Source of the DNA: an uncultured bacterium
Lineage (GTDB): Bacteria > Hydrogenedentota > Hydrogenedentia > Hydrogenedentales > CAITNO01
Length of the DNA stretch: 8,609 nucleotides
Direction of reading: 5' to 3'
Assembly (NCBI GenBank): GCA_937923585.1
Contig: CALDSM010000165.1
Coordinates: forward strand, 1-8,609
Shown: piece by piece, positions 1-6,995 of the stretch
Layout of the letters: each line of letters begins with the position of its first letter
Numbering within the stretch: the first letter of the stretch is position 1
Made by a program: the position numbers and the translations under genes
The notes under the pieces: model-generated
Database searches by the model: none
Told to the model about the DNA's origin: nothing
Seen by the model: only the letters and a program-made list of their open reading frames with translations

Positions 1-669
1 GCGGCGGACTACAAGCTGGTACACCACTGCGGCAACGGACGGTCGGTGTACACCTTCTGCATGTGCCCCGGCGGCGAGGTGATTGCCGCCAGTTCCGAGC
101 CGGGCCAGGTGGTGACCAACGGGATGAGCCGCTTCTCGCGCAGCGCGCCGAACGCCAACAGCGGCCTGCTGGTGGGCGTGGGGCCGGAAGACTTTGGCGA
201 CGGCCATCCCCTGGCGGGCGTGGCCTTTCAGCGGCGCTGGGAGGAACTGGCCTTTGCGCTGGGCGGGGGCAATTACCACGCCCCCGCGCAGACGGTGGGC
301 GATCTGCTGGCGGGCAGGGCTTCCCCGGGCTTTGGCAGCGTGAAGCCTTCCTACAGCCCGGGCGTGACGCCCGCCGACCTGTCCGAGTGCCTGCCGCCGT
401 ATGTGATCGGGGCCTTTCGTGAGGCGCTGCCGCAGCTGGGCAAGAAGCTGTCTGTATTCGCGCAACAGGACGCGGTGCTGACCGGCGTGGAGACGCGCAG
501 TTCCTCGCCGGTGCGCATGCTGCGCACGGAGGCCTGCGAGAGTGAAACGCTGCGCGGACTTTATCCAGCGGGCGAGGGTGCGGGCTATGCGGGCGGCATC
601 ATGAGCGCCGCGGTGGACGGCGTGCGGGTGGCGGAGTCAATCATGCGGGCGATGGCGTCCGCAGGCTGA
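1..669 (+). CDS. FAD-dependent dehydrogenase (COG2509 type), C-terminal part, 5' end outside window
   Basis: The frame is open from base 1 to the TGA at 667-669, giving 222 residues with no start inside the window. An internal GTG at 46 is possible but would cut through a conserved block, so I treat the gene as 5'-partial. Visible family signatures are the Cys-rich FCMCPGGEV (residues 19-27 of the fragment), followed by a Ser/Glu/Pro-rich stretch and TNGMS. Near the C-terminus is the glycine-rich GEGAGYAGGIMSAAVDG (191-207), which in this family closes the FAD site before a last helix. These are typical of the uncharacterised NAD/FAD-utilising dehydrogenases of COG2509, usually about 450-550 residues, so roughly half is missing, including the N-terminal Rossmann GxGxxG. 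The substrate is unknown; a cytoplasmic flavoprotein is expected. The methyltransferase gene follows after 21 bp, so they probably share a transcript. Confidence 0.85.
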   Translation, partial: AADYKLVHHCGNGRSVYTFCMCPGGEVIAASSEPGQVVTNGMSRFSRSAPNANSGLLVGVGPEDFGDGHPLAGVAFQRRWEELAFALGGGNYHAPAQTVGDLLAGRASPGFGSVKPSYSPGVTPADLSECLPPYVIGAFREALPQLGKKLSVFAQQDAVLTGVETRSSSPVRMLRTEACESETLRGLYPAGEGAGYAGGIMSAAVDGVRVAESIMRAMASAG

Positions 670-670
670 G

Positions 671-678
671 AGAAGGAG
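671..678 (+). promoter_or_regulatory. Ribosome binding site of the rRNA methyltransferase gene
   Basis: AGAAGGAG lies 12 bases before the ATG at 691 and just after the stop of the upstream gene. It is the strongest Shine-Dalgarno match nearby and supports the 691 start. Confidence 0.6.
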
Positions 679-690
679 CGAGACGGCGGC

Positions 691-1488
691 ATGTCGAAAT
701 CGAAACGAAAGAAGCAGGGGCGGTTTTTGGCCGGGCACCAGCGCAGTTGGCTGTGGGGCCGCCATCCCGTGACGGAAGTGATTGAGGCGGGCCGCTGGCC
801 GGTCATGGAACTGTATCTGGCCGACACGCTGCCCGGCGAGGTGATTCAGCGTGCGCGCGGGCTGGCGGAAGCGCAGGGCGCGGAAGTGGCCGTGGCAAGC
901 GCGGAACGCCTGCGCGAACTGGGTCACGTGGATGAACATCAGGGCTTCCTGGCACGGATGGGACCGTTTCCCTATGCAGCCGTCGAAGAGGTGTTGCGTG
1001 GTGGAGAAGACGGCGAACGCGATGACGGCGCGCCTGCCCTGTGGCTGGTGCTGGACGCCATTCAGGACACGTTCAATTTCGGAGCCATTGTCCGATCCGC
1101 CGAGGCGATGGGCGCGCGGGGCATTTTTGTGGGAACCACGTCCCAGGCGGGCGTAAACAGCCTTGTTGCGCGGGCGTCGGCGGGGGCGGTCAACCGGATT
1201 CCGATTGCCGAAGTGGAAGAGCTTGGAGAAGTGGTTGATATCCTGCGCGAGGCGGGTGCGCAGGTGCTTGCAGCCGATGAAAAGGGTGGGGTGCCCTGCA
1301 CAGAGTGTGATTTCCGCAGACCCACCGCCGTGGTGCTGGGCAATGAGGGGCGCGGTGTGCGGCCGGAACTTCTGTCCCAGTGCGACGGGCGGGTGTGCAT
1401 CCCCATGTCGGGCACCATCGCCTCGCTGAATGTCGCCGCCGCCGCCGCTGTGCTACTGTATGAGGCTTGGCGGCAGAAGCATACCTGA
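691..1488 (+). CDS. rlmB: TrmH/SpoU family 23S rRNA (guanosine-2'-O-)methyltransferase, RlmB-like
   Basis: This is a SPOUT-class, SAM-dependent 2'-O-ribose methyltransferase of 265 residues, close to the usual RlmB/TrmH length of 240-270. A short basic N-terminus (MSKSKRKKQGR) leads into LWGRHPVTEVIEAG (21-34), the start of the L30e-like RNA-binding domain. The catalytic SPOUT domain follows. Motif 1 is at 121-139, with NFGAIVRSAEA carrying the conserved Asn129 and Arg135. Motif 2 is VLGNEGRGV (215-223) with Glu219. Motif 3 is IPMSGTIASLNVAAAAA (237-253), with the Ser-Leu-Asn that helps form the trefoil knot and SAM pocket. By homology it would methylate a guanosine in 23S rRNA (Gm2251 for E. 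coli RlmB). Paralogues acting on tRNA or other rRNA sites look similar, so the exact site is inferred. The ATG at 691 has AGAAGGAG upstream. The gene probably forms an operon with the FAD protein. Confidence 0.92.
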   Translation: MSKSKRKKQGRFLAGHQRSWLWGRHPVTEVIEAGRWPVMELYLADTLPGEVIQRARGLAEAQGAEVAVASAERLRELGHVDEHQGFLARMGPFPYAAVEEVLRGGEDGERDDGAPALWLVLDAIQDTFNFGAIVRSAEAMGARGIFVGTTSQAGVNSLVARASAGAVNRIPIAEVEELGEVVDILREAGAQVLAADEKGGVPCTECDFRRPTAVVLGNEGRGVRPELLSQCDGRVCIPMSGTIASLNVAAAAAVLLYEAWRQKHT

Positions 1489-1493
1489 CGGAA

Positions 1494-1520
1494 GGCCGTC
1501 CGGTAACGGCTGTCCTGTTT
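1494..1520 (+). terminator. Weak hairpin, possible terminator after the methyltransferase gene
   Basis: GCCGT (1495-1499) pairs with ACGGC (1506-1510) around a 6-base loop, with a further G-U pair outside, and a short TTTT run lies at 1517-1520. An alternative hairpin, GACGG (1487-1491) with CCGTC (1496-1500), uses the same bases. Stems are only 5-6 bp and the T-tract is short and displaced, so this is at best a weak or attenuating terminator. It fits a transcription break before the secreted hydrolase gene. Confidence 0.25.
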
Positions 1521-1540
1521 TCAAAGACCATAATCTAGGC

Positions 1541-1546
1541 AGGAGA
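1541..1546 (+). promoter_or_regulatory. Ribosome binding site deciding the GTG start at 1554
   Basis: AGGAGA sits 7 bases before the GTG at 1554. Starting there gives a complete signal peptide (basic n-region plus hydrophobic core). A start at the next ATG (codon 15) would remove it. Confidence 0.7.
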
Positions 1547-1553
1547 AACCTTC

Positions 1554-2921
1554 GTGCATACAAAAAACATCGTGACGGCGGTTCTGACCGCATGGATGCT
1601 TGTCCTGTTCTGTTCCGTTGCCTCGGTGGCCACCCCGCTCGACGATTACGTGGCCGCGCCCGACCCGGTATTTCAGTACAAACTGGTGAATCAGGCCGAG
1701 AAGGGCGATGTGACGACCTATGTTTATCACATGGTGTCGCAGACCTGGCTGGACGCCTCGAAGGTGGACCGGCCATTGTGGGAGCACAATGTGCTGGTGA
1801 CGGTCCCCAAGGATGTGCAGTACACCAAGGCCATGATGTTCATTGGCGGCGGGGACAACCGCCAGAATGACAAACCGGACGCGGACAACGGCCCGATGGA
1901 GAAGGTTGCGTCGGTGACCAAGTCCGTGGTGGCACAGATCGAGCAAATTCCCAACCAGCCCCTCAAGTTCGCGGATGAGACGGACCCGCGGTACAAGGAC
2001 GGGGGCCGCAAGGAAGACGCCCTGATCACCTTCGGCTGGGACAAGTACCTGAAGGGCGGCGACCCCGTGTGGCTTGCGCGGCTGCCGATGACCAAGGCCG
2101 TGGTGCGCGCCATGGACCTGGTGCAGAAGGAATACCCGAAGACGGACGGATTCTTCGTGGCGGGCGGTTCCAAGCGGGGATGGACCACCTGGACCGTGGC
2201 CGCCGTGGACAAGCGGGTCGTCGGCATTGGCCCGGCGGTCATTGACGTGCTGAATTTCGTTCCCTCGCTGGACAATCACTTTGCCAGTTACGGGTTCTGG
2301 GCTCCTTCCGTCAAGGACTATGTGGACATGAAGATCGTGGACCGCGTCCACACGCCGGAAATGCGGAATCTTCTGAACGTGGTTGATCCCTACACCTACC
2401 GCGACCGGCTGAGCATGCCCAAATACATGCTTAACTCCGCGGGGGACCAGTTCTTTCCCGCCGATTCGTGGAAATACTACTTCGACGGGCTCAAGGACGA
2501 GAAGTACCTCTGTTACTTTCCCAACACCGACCACGGGCTGAACGCCGAAGCCTATTTCCGGCTGGCCAGTTTCTACCACGCGGTGCTGGCGGGAACGCCA
2601 CGGCCCAAATTCACCTGGGACAGGGCCGCCGACGGCGCTTTGATGGTGCGCTGTGAAACCAAACCGACCAGGGTGCAGTTGTGGAAGGCCTTCAACCCCA
2701 ATGCCCGGGACTTCCGGCTTGAAAGCCTGGGCCCGAAGTACGAGAGCAGTCCGGTGGCCCTGAACGATTCAGGAGAGTACGGTGCGTATGTGAAACCGAC
2801 TGAGAAAGGCTGGACGGCATTCTTCCTCGAGATGGAGTTTCCCAACGGCGATTTTCCGCTGCCCTTCGTGTTCACGACGGGCGTGAGCATTCTTCCTGAC
2901 ACGTATCCGGCGGCGAAATGA
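1554..2921 (+). CDS. Secreted PhoPQ-activated pathogenicity-related protein (PqaA family, alpha/beta-hydrolase-like)
   Basis: The 455-residue product belongs to the PhoPQ_related family (Pfam PF10142), named after Salmonella PqaA and also containing Dictyostelium AprA. The N-terminus MHTKNIVTAVLTAWMLVLFC is a signal peptide with likely cleavage after SVASVA (about residue 26), so the protein should be periplasmic or exported. LVLFC is not a convincing lipobox. Family blocks include TPLDDYV (27-33), WLARLPMTKAVVRAMD (173-188) and the nucleophile elbow GGSKRGW (204-210). They continue with LNFVPSLDNHFASYGFW (233-249), SAGDQFFPADSW (295-306) and NTDHGL (324-329). I infer a Ser206-Asp298-His327 triad in a serine-hydrolase fold. 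The substrate is unknown for the family. The C-terminal 110 residues look like an appended beta-rich domain. The start is a GTG with AGGAGA 7 bp upstream. The next gene begins 45 bp downstream. The PhoPQ name is historical and does not imply that this gene is under PhoPQ control here. Confidence 0.9.
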   Translation: MHTKNIVTAVLTAWMLVLFCSVASVATPLDDYVAAPDPVFQYKLVNQAEKGDVTTYVYHMVSQTWLDASKVDRPLWEHNVLVTVPKDVQYTKAMMFIGGGDNRQNDKPDADNGPMEKVASVTKSVVAQIEQIPNQPLKFADETDPRYKDGGRKEDALITFGWDKYLKGGDPVWLARLPMTKAVVRAMDLVQKEYPKTDGFFVAGGSKRGWTTWTVAAVDKRVVGIGPAVIDVLNFVPSLDNHFASYGFWAPSVKDYVDMKIVDRVHTPEMRNLLNVVDPYTYRDRLSMPKYMLNSAGDQFFPADSWKYYFDGLKDEKYLCYFPNTDHGLNAEAYFRLASFYHAVLAGTPRPKFTWDRAADGALMVRCETKPTRVQLWKAFNPNARDFRLESLGPKYESSPVALNDSGEYGAYVKPTEKGWTAFFLEMEFPNGDFPLPFVFTTGVSILPDTYPAAK

Positions 2922-2966
2922 CAATCCAAGAGGCTGACAGCGCTGAGTAGCACGACCGACAAACGG

Positions 2967-4412
2967 GTGGAGTATCTTGAATCTGTGCAGGCCCAGGTGG
3001 CCGGGGCGTATGACCGCCTGGTGCCTGTGTGCCGGCGCAGCCTTGAACGCCACCGCTACTATTACGGGCGCAAGGCCCGGATATTGCAGCATGTGTTCCC
3101 CGAGCCGGGTGACGTGCTGGAAATTGGGTGCGGCCTCGGCCAGAACCTTGCCGCGCTGCGGCCCCGGTACGGACTGGGCATTGACTGTTCCGGGAAGATG
3201 GTGGAGGCGGCGCGCGGCCTGCATCCGCAGGATACGCACCCGAACCTTGAGTTCCGGTGCATGTCCGCGCTCGACGTTCACACACTGAACCGCACCTTCG
3301 ACACCATCCTGCTGGTCAATGCCGTGACAGAGATTCCGGATATTCTGGCGCTCTTCAAGAGCATCCGTCCGCTGTGCACGCCAAGCACGCGTGTCCTGCT
3401 GCTGGTACACAACTATGTGCTGGGCCCCGCGATTCGGCTGGGCGGCCGGTTGGGGCTCTGGCCCAGGTTCCCGCAACAGAACTGGCTGACCAAGTTTGAC
3501 ATGGGCACCTTTGCCGAACTGGCGGGATTCGAGACGGTGCGCGAAGGATATGACGTGCTGGTTCCCGTGGGACCGGCCGCGATCAGTGACCGCATCAACC
3601 GTTATGCGCCGCTGGTGCCGGGCGTGAAATACCTTTGCGGACTCTATTACACGGTGCTGCGTCCCGAGATGCCGCGCGGCACAGTGGGAGACGTGACCGT
3701 AAGCGTGTGTGTGCCGTGCAAAGACGAAGAACACAACATTGCCGGTCTGGCGGAGCGCATTCCGAAGATGGGGCGGGGCACCGAGGTCATCTTCGTGGAT
3801 GATCGTTCCACGGACGGCACCGCACAGCGTGTGCGTGAAGCGATTGCCGCGCATCCCGAACGCACCATGCGCCTGATTGATGGACCGGGGCAGGGAAAGG
3901 GCGCTGCCTGCCGCGCCGGATTTGCGGAGGCCAGGAACGACATACTGGTCATTCTGGACGCGGACATGACCGTGCTGCCCGAGGATCTGCCCGCTTTTGT
4001 GGAGGCGCTTGTGTCGGGCAGGGGGGAACTGATCAACGGCTCGCGCCTGGTCTATCCCACCGAAACGGGCGCGATGAACTTCGCAAACATCGTGGGCAAC
4101 AAGCTGTTCGCCATGCTGTTCTCTTTCCTGCTTTCGCAGCGCCTGAAGGACACCCTGTGCGGCACCAAGGCCGTCTGGCACCGCGACTATCCGAAGATCC
4201 TGGAGGCGCGCAGCCATTTCGGGGCGGTGGACCGCTGGGGGGATTATGACTGGATTTTCGGCGCGGCGCGCCACAACCTGCAGATTGTGGAGCTGCCGGT
4301 GCATTATCATCCGCGCACGGCGGGGCGGACCAAGATGACCCGGCGCCTCGCCAACGCCCTGGTCATGCTGCGCATGTGCGGCGTGGCCCTGCGCAAGGTC
4401 AAGCTCATATGA
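2967..4412 (+). CDS. Bifunctional class I SAM-dependent methyltransferase / family 2 glycosyltransferase
   Basis: One 481-residue chain joins two enzymes. Residues about 1-235 are a class I methyltransferase: motif I is VLEIGCGLGQN (50-60), the acidic end of the second strand is GLGIDCS (69-75), and TFDTILLVNAV (110-120) is the motif IV region. Residues about 242-481 are a GT-A family 2 glycosyltransferase of the dolichol-phosphate-mannose-synthase (DPM1) kind. It shows VCVPCKDEEHNI (247-258), FVDDRSTDGT (276-285), GQGKGAACRAGF (308-319), the DxD metal site LDADMT (330-335) and the DTLCGTKAVW block (395-404). No clear multi-pass C-terminal membrane domain follows, so a membrane-associated cytoplasmic enzyme is likely, perhaps loading a sugar onto a lipid carrier. 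The methyl acceptor is unknown. The start is uncertain: GTG 2967 has no clear Shine-Dalgarno, while an in-frame CTG at 2943 lies 9 bases after AAGAGG. The stop overlaps the next start as ATGA, implying translational coupling with the GT-C/TPR protein. Confidence 0.9.
   Translation: MEYLESVQAQVAGAYDRLVPVCRRSLERHRYYYGRKARILQHVFPEPGDVLEIGCGLGQNLAALRPRYGLGIDCSGKMVEAARGLHPQDTHPNLEFRCMSALDVHTLNRTFDTILLVNAVTEIPDILALFKSIRPLCTPSTRVLLLVHNYVLGPAIRLGGRLGLWPRFPQQNWLTKFDMGTFAELAGFETVREGYDVLVPVGPAAISDRINRYAPLVPGVKYLCGLYYTVLRPEMPRGTVGDVTVSVCVPCKDEEHNIAGLAERIPKMGRGTEVIFVDDRSTDGTAQRVREAIAAHPERTMRLIDGPGQGKGAACRAGFAEARNDILVILDADMTVLPEDLPAFVEALVSGRGELINGSRLVYPTETGAMNFANIVGNKLFAMLFSFLLSQRLKDTLCGTKAVWHRDYPKILEARSHFGAVDRWGDYDWIFGAARHNLQIVELPVHYHPRTAGRTKMTRRLANALVMLRMCGVALRKVKLI
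4395..4398 (+). promoter_or_regulatory. Ribosome binding site and ATGA coupling for the TPR membrane protein
   Basis: AAGG lies 10 bases before the ATG at 4409, inside the end of the upstream gene. The ATG shares bases with the upstream TGA (ATGA at 4409-4412). This favours 4409 over an in-frame GTG at 4376. Confidence 0.5.
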
Positions 4413-6868
4413 AGCGCAAGTCAGCCCGCAGGGTGGGCGAAGTGGAGCGAAGCGGAACGCAATCCACCGTCCCGGCGCAAATCCGGACTGGTGGGTTGCG
4501 TTCCGCTGCACTCCACTTCACCCATCCCACAATTCTGATTTCTGTCGGTCTCGTTCTGCTCTGCGCGGTGGTGTTCGGGAGGGTGGTTGGCCATGGGTTC
4601 ATCAATTACGACGATCCACGGTTCCTTACGGACAATGCACAGGTGCAGTCGGGCCTTTCCATGGCCACACTCGCCTGGGCCTTCACGAATCACGTTGAAA
4701 GCTACTTCATGCCGCTGTCCTGGCTGTCACATGCGCTGGACTGCCAGTTGTTCGGGATGTGGGGGGGAGGCCACCACCTTGTCAGCCTGATGGTCCATGC
4801 CCTGAATGCGGTGCTGCTCTTTTGGGTGCTGCGCCGCCTGACCGGCGTGATGTGGCCTGGGGCGCTGGTGGCGGCGCTGTTCGCCGTGCATCCGCTGCAC
4901 GTGGAATCGGTGGTGTGGGCGTCGGAGCGCAAGGATGTTTTGAGCACGCTGTTCTGGTGTCTCGCCCTGCTTGCCTACGCGCACTATGCGGCAAAGCCGA
5001 TGGTGCGCCGGTATCTGCCGGTGGTCTTGTTGTATGCCCTGGCGCTGATGTCCAAGCCCATGGTCATCACGCTGCCGTGCCTGCTGCTGCTTTTGGATTA
5101 CTGGCCGCTGGGCCGCATTCGTTTCGAGAAGTGCGGCCGGGACACGCTGCGAACGGGCCTATGGCTCATTCTTGAGAAGGTGCCCCTGTTCGCGTTGGCG
5201 GTCGCTGACGGTGTCGCGACGTTTGTCCTGCAGGGCGCCGCGCAGGCTCCGGCAAATGTTGACGACCATTCGCTGCCGCTGCGGCTGGCCAATGCCGCTG
5301 TAACCTATGCATTCTTTGCCGTGAAGTCGGTGGTTCCCTCGGGGCTTTCGGTTGTCTATCCGTGGCCGGTCGGCGGTTATCCCGCGTGGCAGATTGGGGG
5401 GGCGGTGCTGGCACTGCTGGTCATCACCGCCGTCGCGCTGGCCACCGTGAAGACGCGCCCCTATCTCATCGTCGGCTGGCTCTGGTATCTGGGCCTTATG
5501 GCTCCGGTGATGCAGGTGGTGCAGCGTCACACCTTCTCTTATGCCTGCGCCGACCGCTACACATATTGCGCGCTGATCGGTCTGGCCGTGATGGTTGTTT
5601 GGACGGCCCGGGATGCGTTGGCCTTGGTCCGCGCCCGCAGCGCGGGGCATGCAAGAGAATCCGGCGGCGGTTATGCGAACGCCATGGCAGGTGTTCTTGG
5701 TCTCGGTGCCGTGCTGTTGTGTGCCTCCGCGTCATTCGTGCAGGTAGGGCATTGGCGGGACAGCGTGTCGCTTTTTCAGCACGCGCTGGAGGTCACCTCA
5801 GACAACTATCCCGCGCAGGTGAGCCTTGGCCGCGCGCTGCAAAATGAGAAACGCTTCGCGGAGGCTGAAGCCCATTTTCGCAAGGCGCTTGATTTGAGGC
5901 CAAAAGACGGGGAGGTGCTGAACAATCTGGCGCTTGCCGCGCAGGCGCAGGGAAAATACGGCGAAGCCGAAACCGTTCTCGCCAAGGCGGTGCATCTGAA
6001 TCCCGGCGATGCTGATGCGCTGGCCAATCTGGGCGCGGTCATAAAGGCGCAGGGAAGGCTTGCCGAGGCCGAGACGCAGCTTCGCAAGGCGCTGGAGGTT
6101 AACCCCGATCACCCGTTGGCCCTGACCAACATGAGTGCGGTATTGCAGGCACAGGGCCGCCTGGGCGAGGCGGAGACCTGTGCCAGAAAGGCGCTTGCCC
6201 TTGCGCCGGGGCAGGCCGATGCGCAATTCAATCTTGGGGCCATTTTACAGGCCCAGGCCCGCTACAGCGACGCGGAACCGCTGTTTCGGAAAGTTGTGGA
6301 GCGCGATCCAGACAATGTGACCGCGCTGGGCAATCTTGGCGCGGCGCTCCTTTCCCTGAAGCGGCATGACGAGGCCGTCGCCCCCCTGGAAAAGGCCTTG
6401 AAACTCAAACCGGACCATGTGACGGCCCTGATCAACCTGGGGTTGGTCCGCCAGGCACAGGGAGACTGTGGGAAGGCGAAGGACTGCTTCCAGCGTGCTC
6501 TCGCGCTCAAGCCGGACACGATTCCCGCATTGAACGGCCTCGCCTGGGTCTTTGCGACAGCTTCGGACGAGTCCTGTCGCGATGGGAGGAAAGCGGTCGA
6601 GTGCGCGGAGCGGGTCATTGCCATGGTCGGGATAAAAGCGACCGAACCGCACGCCAAGACGCTCGATATTCTTGCCGCGGCCTATGCCAGGGACGGCCAG
6701 TTTGAGAGGGCCGTTGAAACAGAACAGAAGGCTCTGGAAATGCTGCGCGCCGCGCCCAACGGGGCGGAGATGAGGATGCTGGATCTGGGCGCTGCCTATG
6801 CGCGGCGATTGCGCCTGTATGGCGAGAGGACCGCCTACGTGGATGAGACGGCGCAGGCCGGACGGTAA
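4409..6868 (+). CDS. TMTC-like GT-C membrane protein with C-terminal tetratricopeptide repeats
   Basis: This 819-residue protein has a multi-pass membrane half (about 41-447, some 10-12 helices) and a soluble TPR half. The membrane half carries features shared with animal TMTC O-mannosyltransferases and their bacterial relatives. These are FINYDDPRF (64-72) in the first extracytoplasmic loop, whose acidic pair fits a GT-C catalytic site, then HPLHVESVVWASERKDVLS (161-179) and LMSKPMVITLP (213-223). Seven 34-residue TPRs follow in register (468-705). After them comes a degenerate C-terminal unit (706-782) containing LNGLAWVFAT and TLDILAAAYARDGQFERAVE. The expected role is sugar transfer from a polyprenyl-phosphate donor to a protein or glycan, with the TPRs binding the acceptor. 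This is inferred; no bacterial member's activity can be read from sequence. The coupled upstream DPM1-like enzyme would suit it as donor supplier. Oddly, residues 8-40 are encoded by an inverted repeat. The start at ATG 4409 is chosen for its RBS and ATGA overlap; TTG 4496 is an alternative that would skip most of the repeat. Confidence 0.85.
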   Translation: MKRKSARRVGEVERSGTQSTVPAQIRTGGLRSAALHFTHPTILISVGLVLLCAVVFGRVVGHGFINYDDPRFLTDNAQVQSGLSMATLAWAFTNHVESYFMPLSWLSHALDCQLFGMWGGGHHLVSLMVHALNAVLLFWVLRRLTGVMWPGALVAALFAVHPLHVESVVWASERKDVLSTLFWCLALLAYAHYAAKPMVRRYLPVVLLYALALMSKPMVITLPCLLLLLDYWPLGRIRFEKCGRDTLRTGLWLILEKVPLFALAVADGVATFVLQGAAQAPANVDDHSLPLRLANAAVTYAFFAVKSVVPSGLSVVYPWPVGGYPAWQIGGAVLALLVITAVALATVKTRPYLIVGWLWYLGLMAPVMQVVQRHTFSYACADRYTYCALIGLAVMVVWTARDALALVRARSAGHARESGGGYANAMAGVLGLGAVLLCASASFVQVGHWRDSVSLFQHALEVTSDNYPAQVSLGRALQNEKRFAEAEAHFRKALDLRPKDGEVLNNLALAAQAQGKYGEAETVLAKAVHLNPGDADALANLGAVIKAQGRLAEAETQLRKALEVNPDHPLALTNMSAVLQAQGRLGEAETCARKALALAPGQADAQFNLGAILQAQARYSDAEPLFRKVVERDPDNVTALGNLGAALLSLKRHDEAVAPLEKALKLKPDHVTALINLGLVRQAQGDCGKAKDCFQRALALKPDTIPALNGLAWVFATASDESCRDGRKAVECAERVIAMVGIKATEPHAKTLDILAAAYARDGQFERAVETEQKALEMLRAAPNGAEMRMLDLGAAYARRLRLYGERTAYVDETAQAGR
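4431..4528. repeat. Long imperfect inverted repeat (REP-like palindrome) inside the start of a coding region
   Basis: The left arm, 4431-4468, begins GGGTGGGCGAAGTGGAGCGA. The right arm, 4490-4528, is its reverse complement with about four mismatches and one extra base; GAAGTGGAG and AGCGGAACGCAA match exactly between arms. A 21-base spacer (4469-4489) separates them. In mRNA this would form a long stem-loop starting 22 bases after the ATG at 4409. The core (GGTGGG...GCAGCGGAACGCA) resembles the dispersed palindromic GTGGGY-type repeats seen in many bacterial genomes and often linked to RAYT transposases. No transposase is present in the window, and I cannot count genomic copies. Confidence 0.85.
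5810..6523 (+). repeat. Seven tandem 102-bp units encoding TPRs
   Basis: Seven consecutive 34-codon units encode TPRs with the canonical pattern of Leu/Asn-Leu-Gly/Ala near position 8, Gly-Arg/Lys-Tyr/Leu, Ala-Glu, and Pro-Asp at the turn. Several units keep similar DNA at the turn, such as GCRCAGGG followed by GAGGC. This points to expansion by internal duplication, since diverged at most positions. Confidence 0.8.
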
Positions 6869-6929
6869 ACATGGCCGTCGGCGCATTTCATTCCTGAAGA
6901 CCCGGGCTGCAAAGGGGGGGGCGGGGGCG

Positions 6930-6958
6930 TTGCGCGTTGCACCGCGGACGGTTACAAT
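6930..6958 (+). promoter_or_regulatory. Candidate sigma-70-type promoter for the GH92 gene
   Basis: TTGCGC (6930-6935) and TACAAT (6953-6958) are separated by exactly 17 bases and lie 37 bases before the ATG at 6996. The -10 matches five of six consensus bases and the -35 three of six. It sits in the only intergenic gap over 100 bp in the window. Confidence 0.4.
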
Positions 6959-6995
6959 ACGGCCACTCTTGGGCTGAAGACGGGTCACATTCATC

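Noticed and set aside
1529..1534. CATAAT as a -10 box before the PqaA-like gene
   Set aside because: No acceptable -35 hexamer at 16-18 bases upstream. A promoter here is possible but not supported.
1521..2579. Minus-strand open frame of about 350 codons opposite the PqaA-like gene
   Set aside because: Low-complexity Val/His/Gly-rich translation with no domain. The opposite strand carries an RBS, signal peptide and family motifs.
4376..4408. Upstream GTG start for the TPR membrane protein, adding 11 residues
   Set aside because: It would deepen the overlap with the previous gene. ATG 4409 has AAGG at 10 bases and the classical ATGA overlap.
2769..4511. Long minus-strand open frame (about 580 codons) opposite the MTase-GT2 gene
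   Set aside because: Its translation is rich in Arg, His and Pro with no recognisable domain, and it is antisense to a gene with clear methyltransferase and GT2 motifs. High-GC codon bias produces such shadows.
4431..4528. Inverted repeat as a CRISPR unit or transposon terminal repeats
   Set aside because: A single pair of arms with a 21-base spacer, no further repeats and no transposase between or beside them. A REP-like palindrome fits better.
6861..6879. GACGG/CCGTC hairpin spanning the stop of the TPR gene as a terminator
   Set aside because: Only a 5-bp stem with a 9-base loop and no following T-run.
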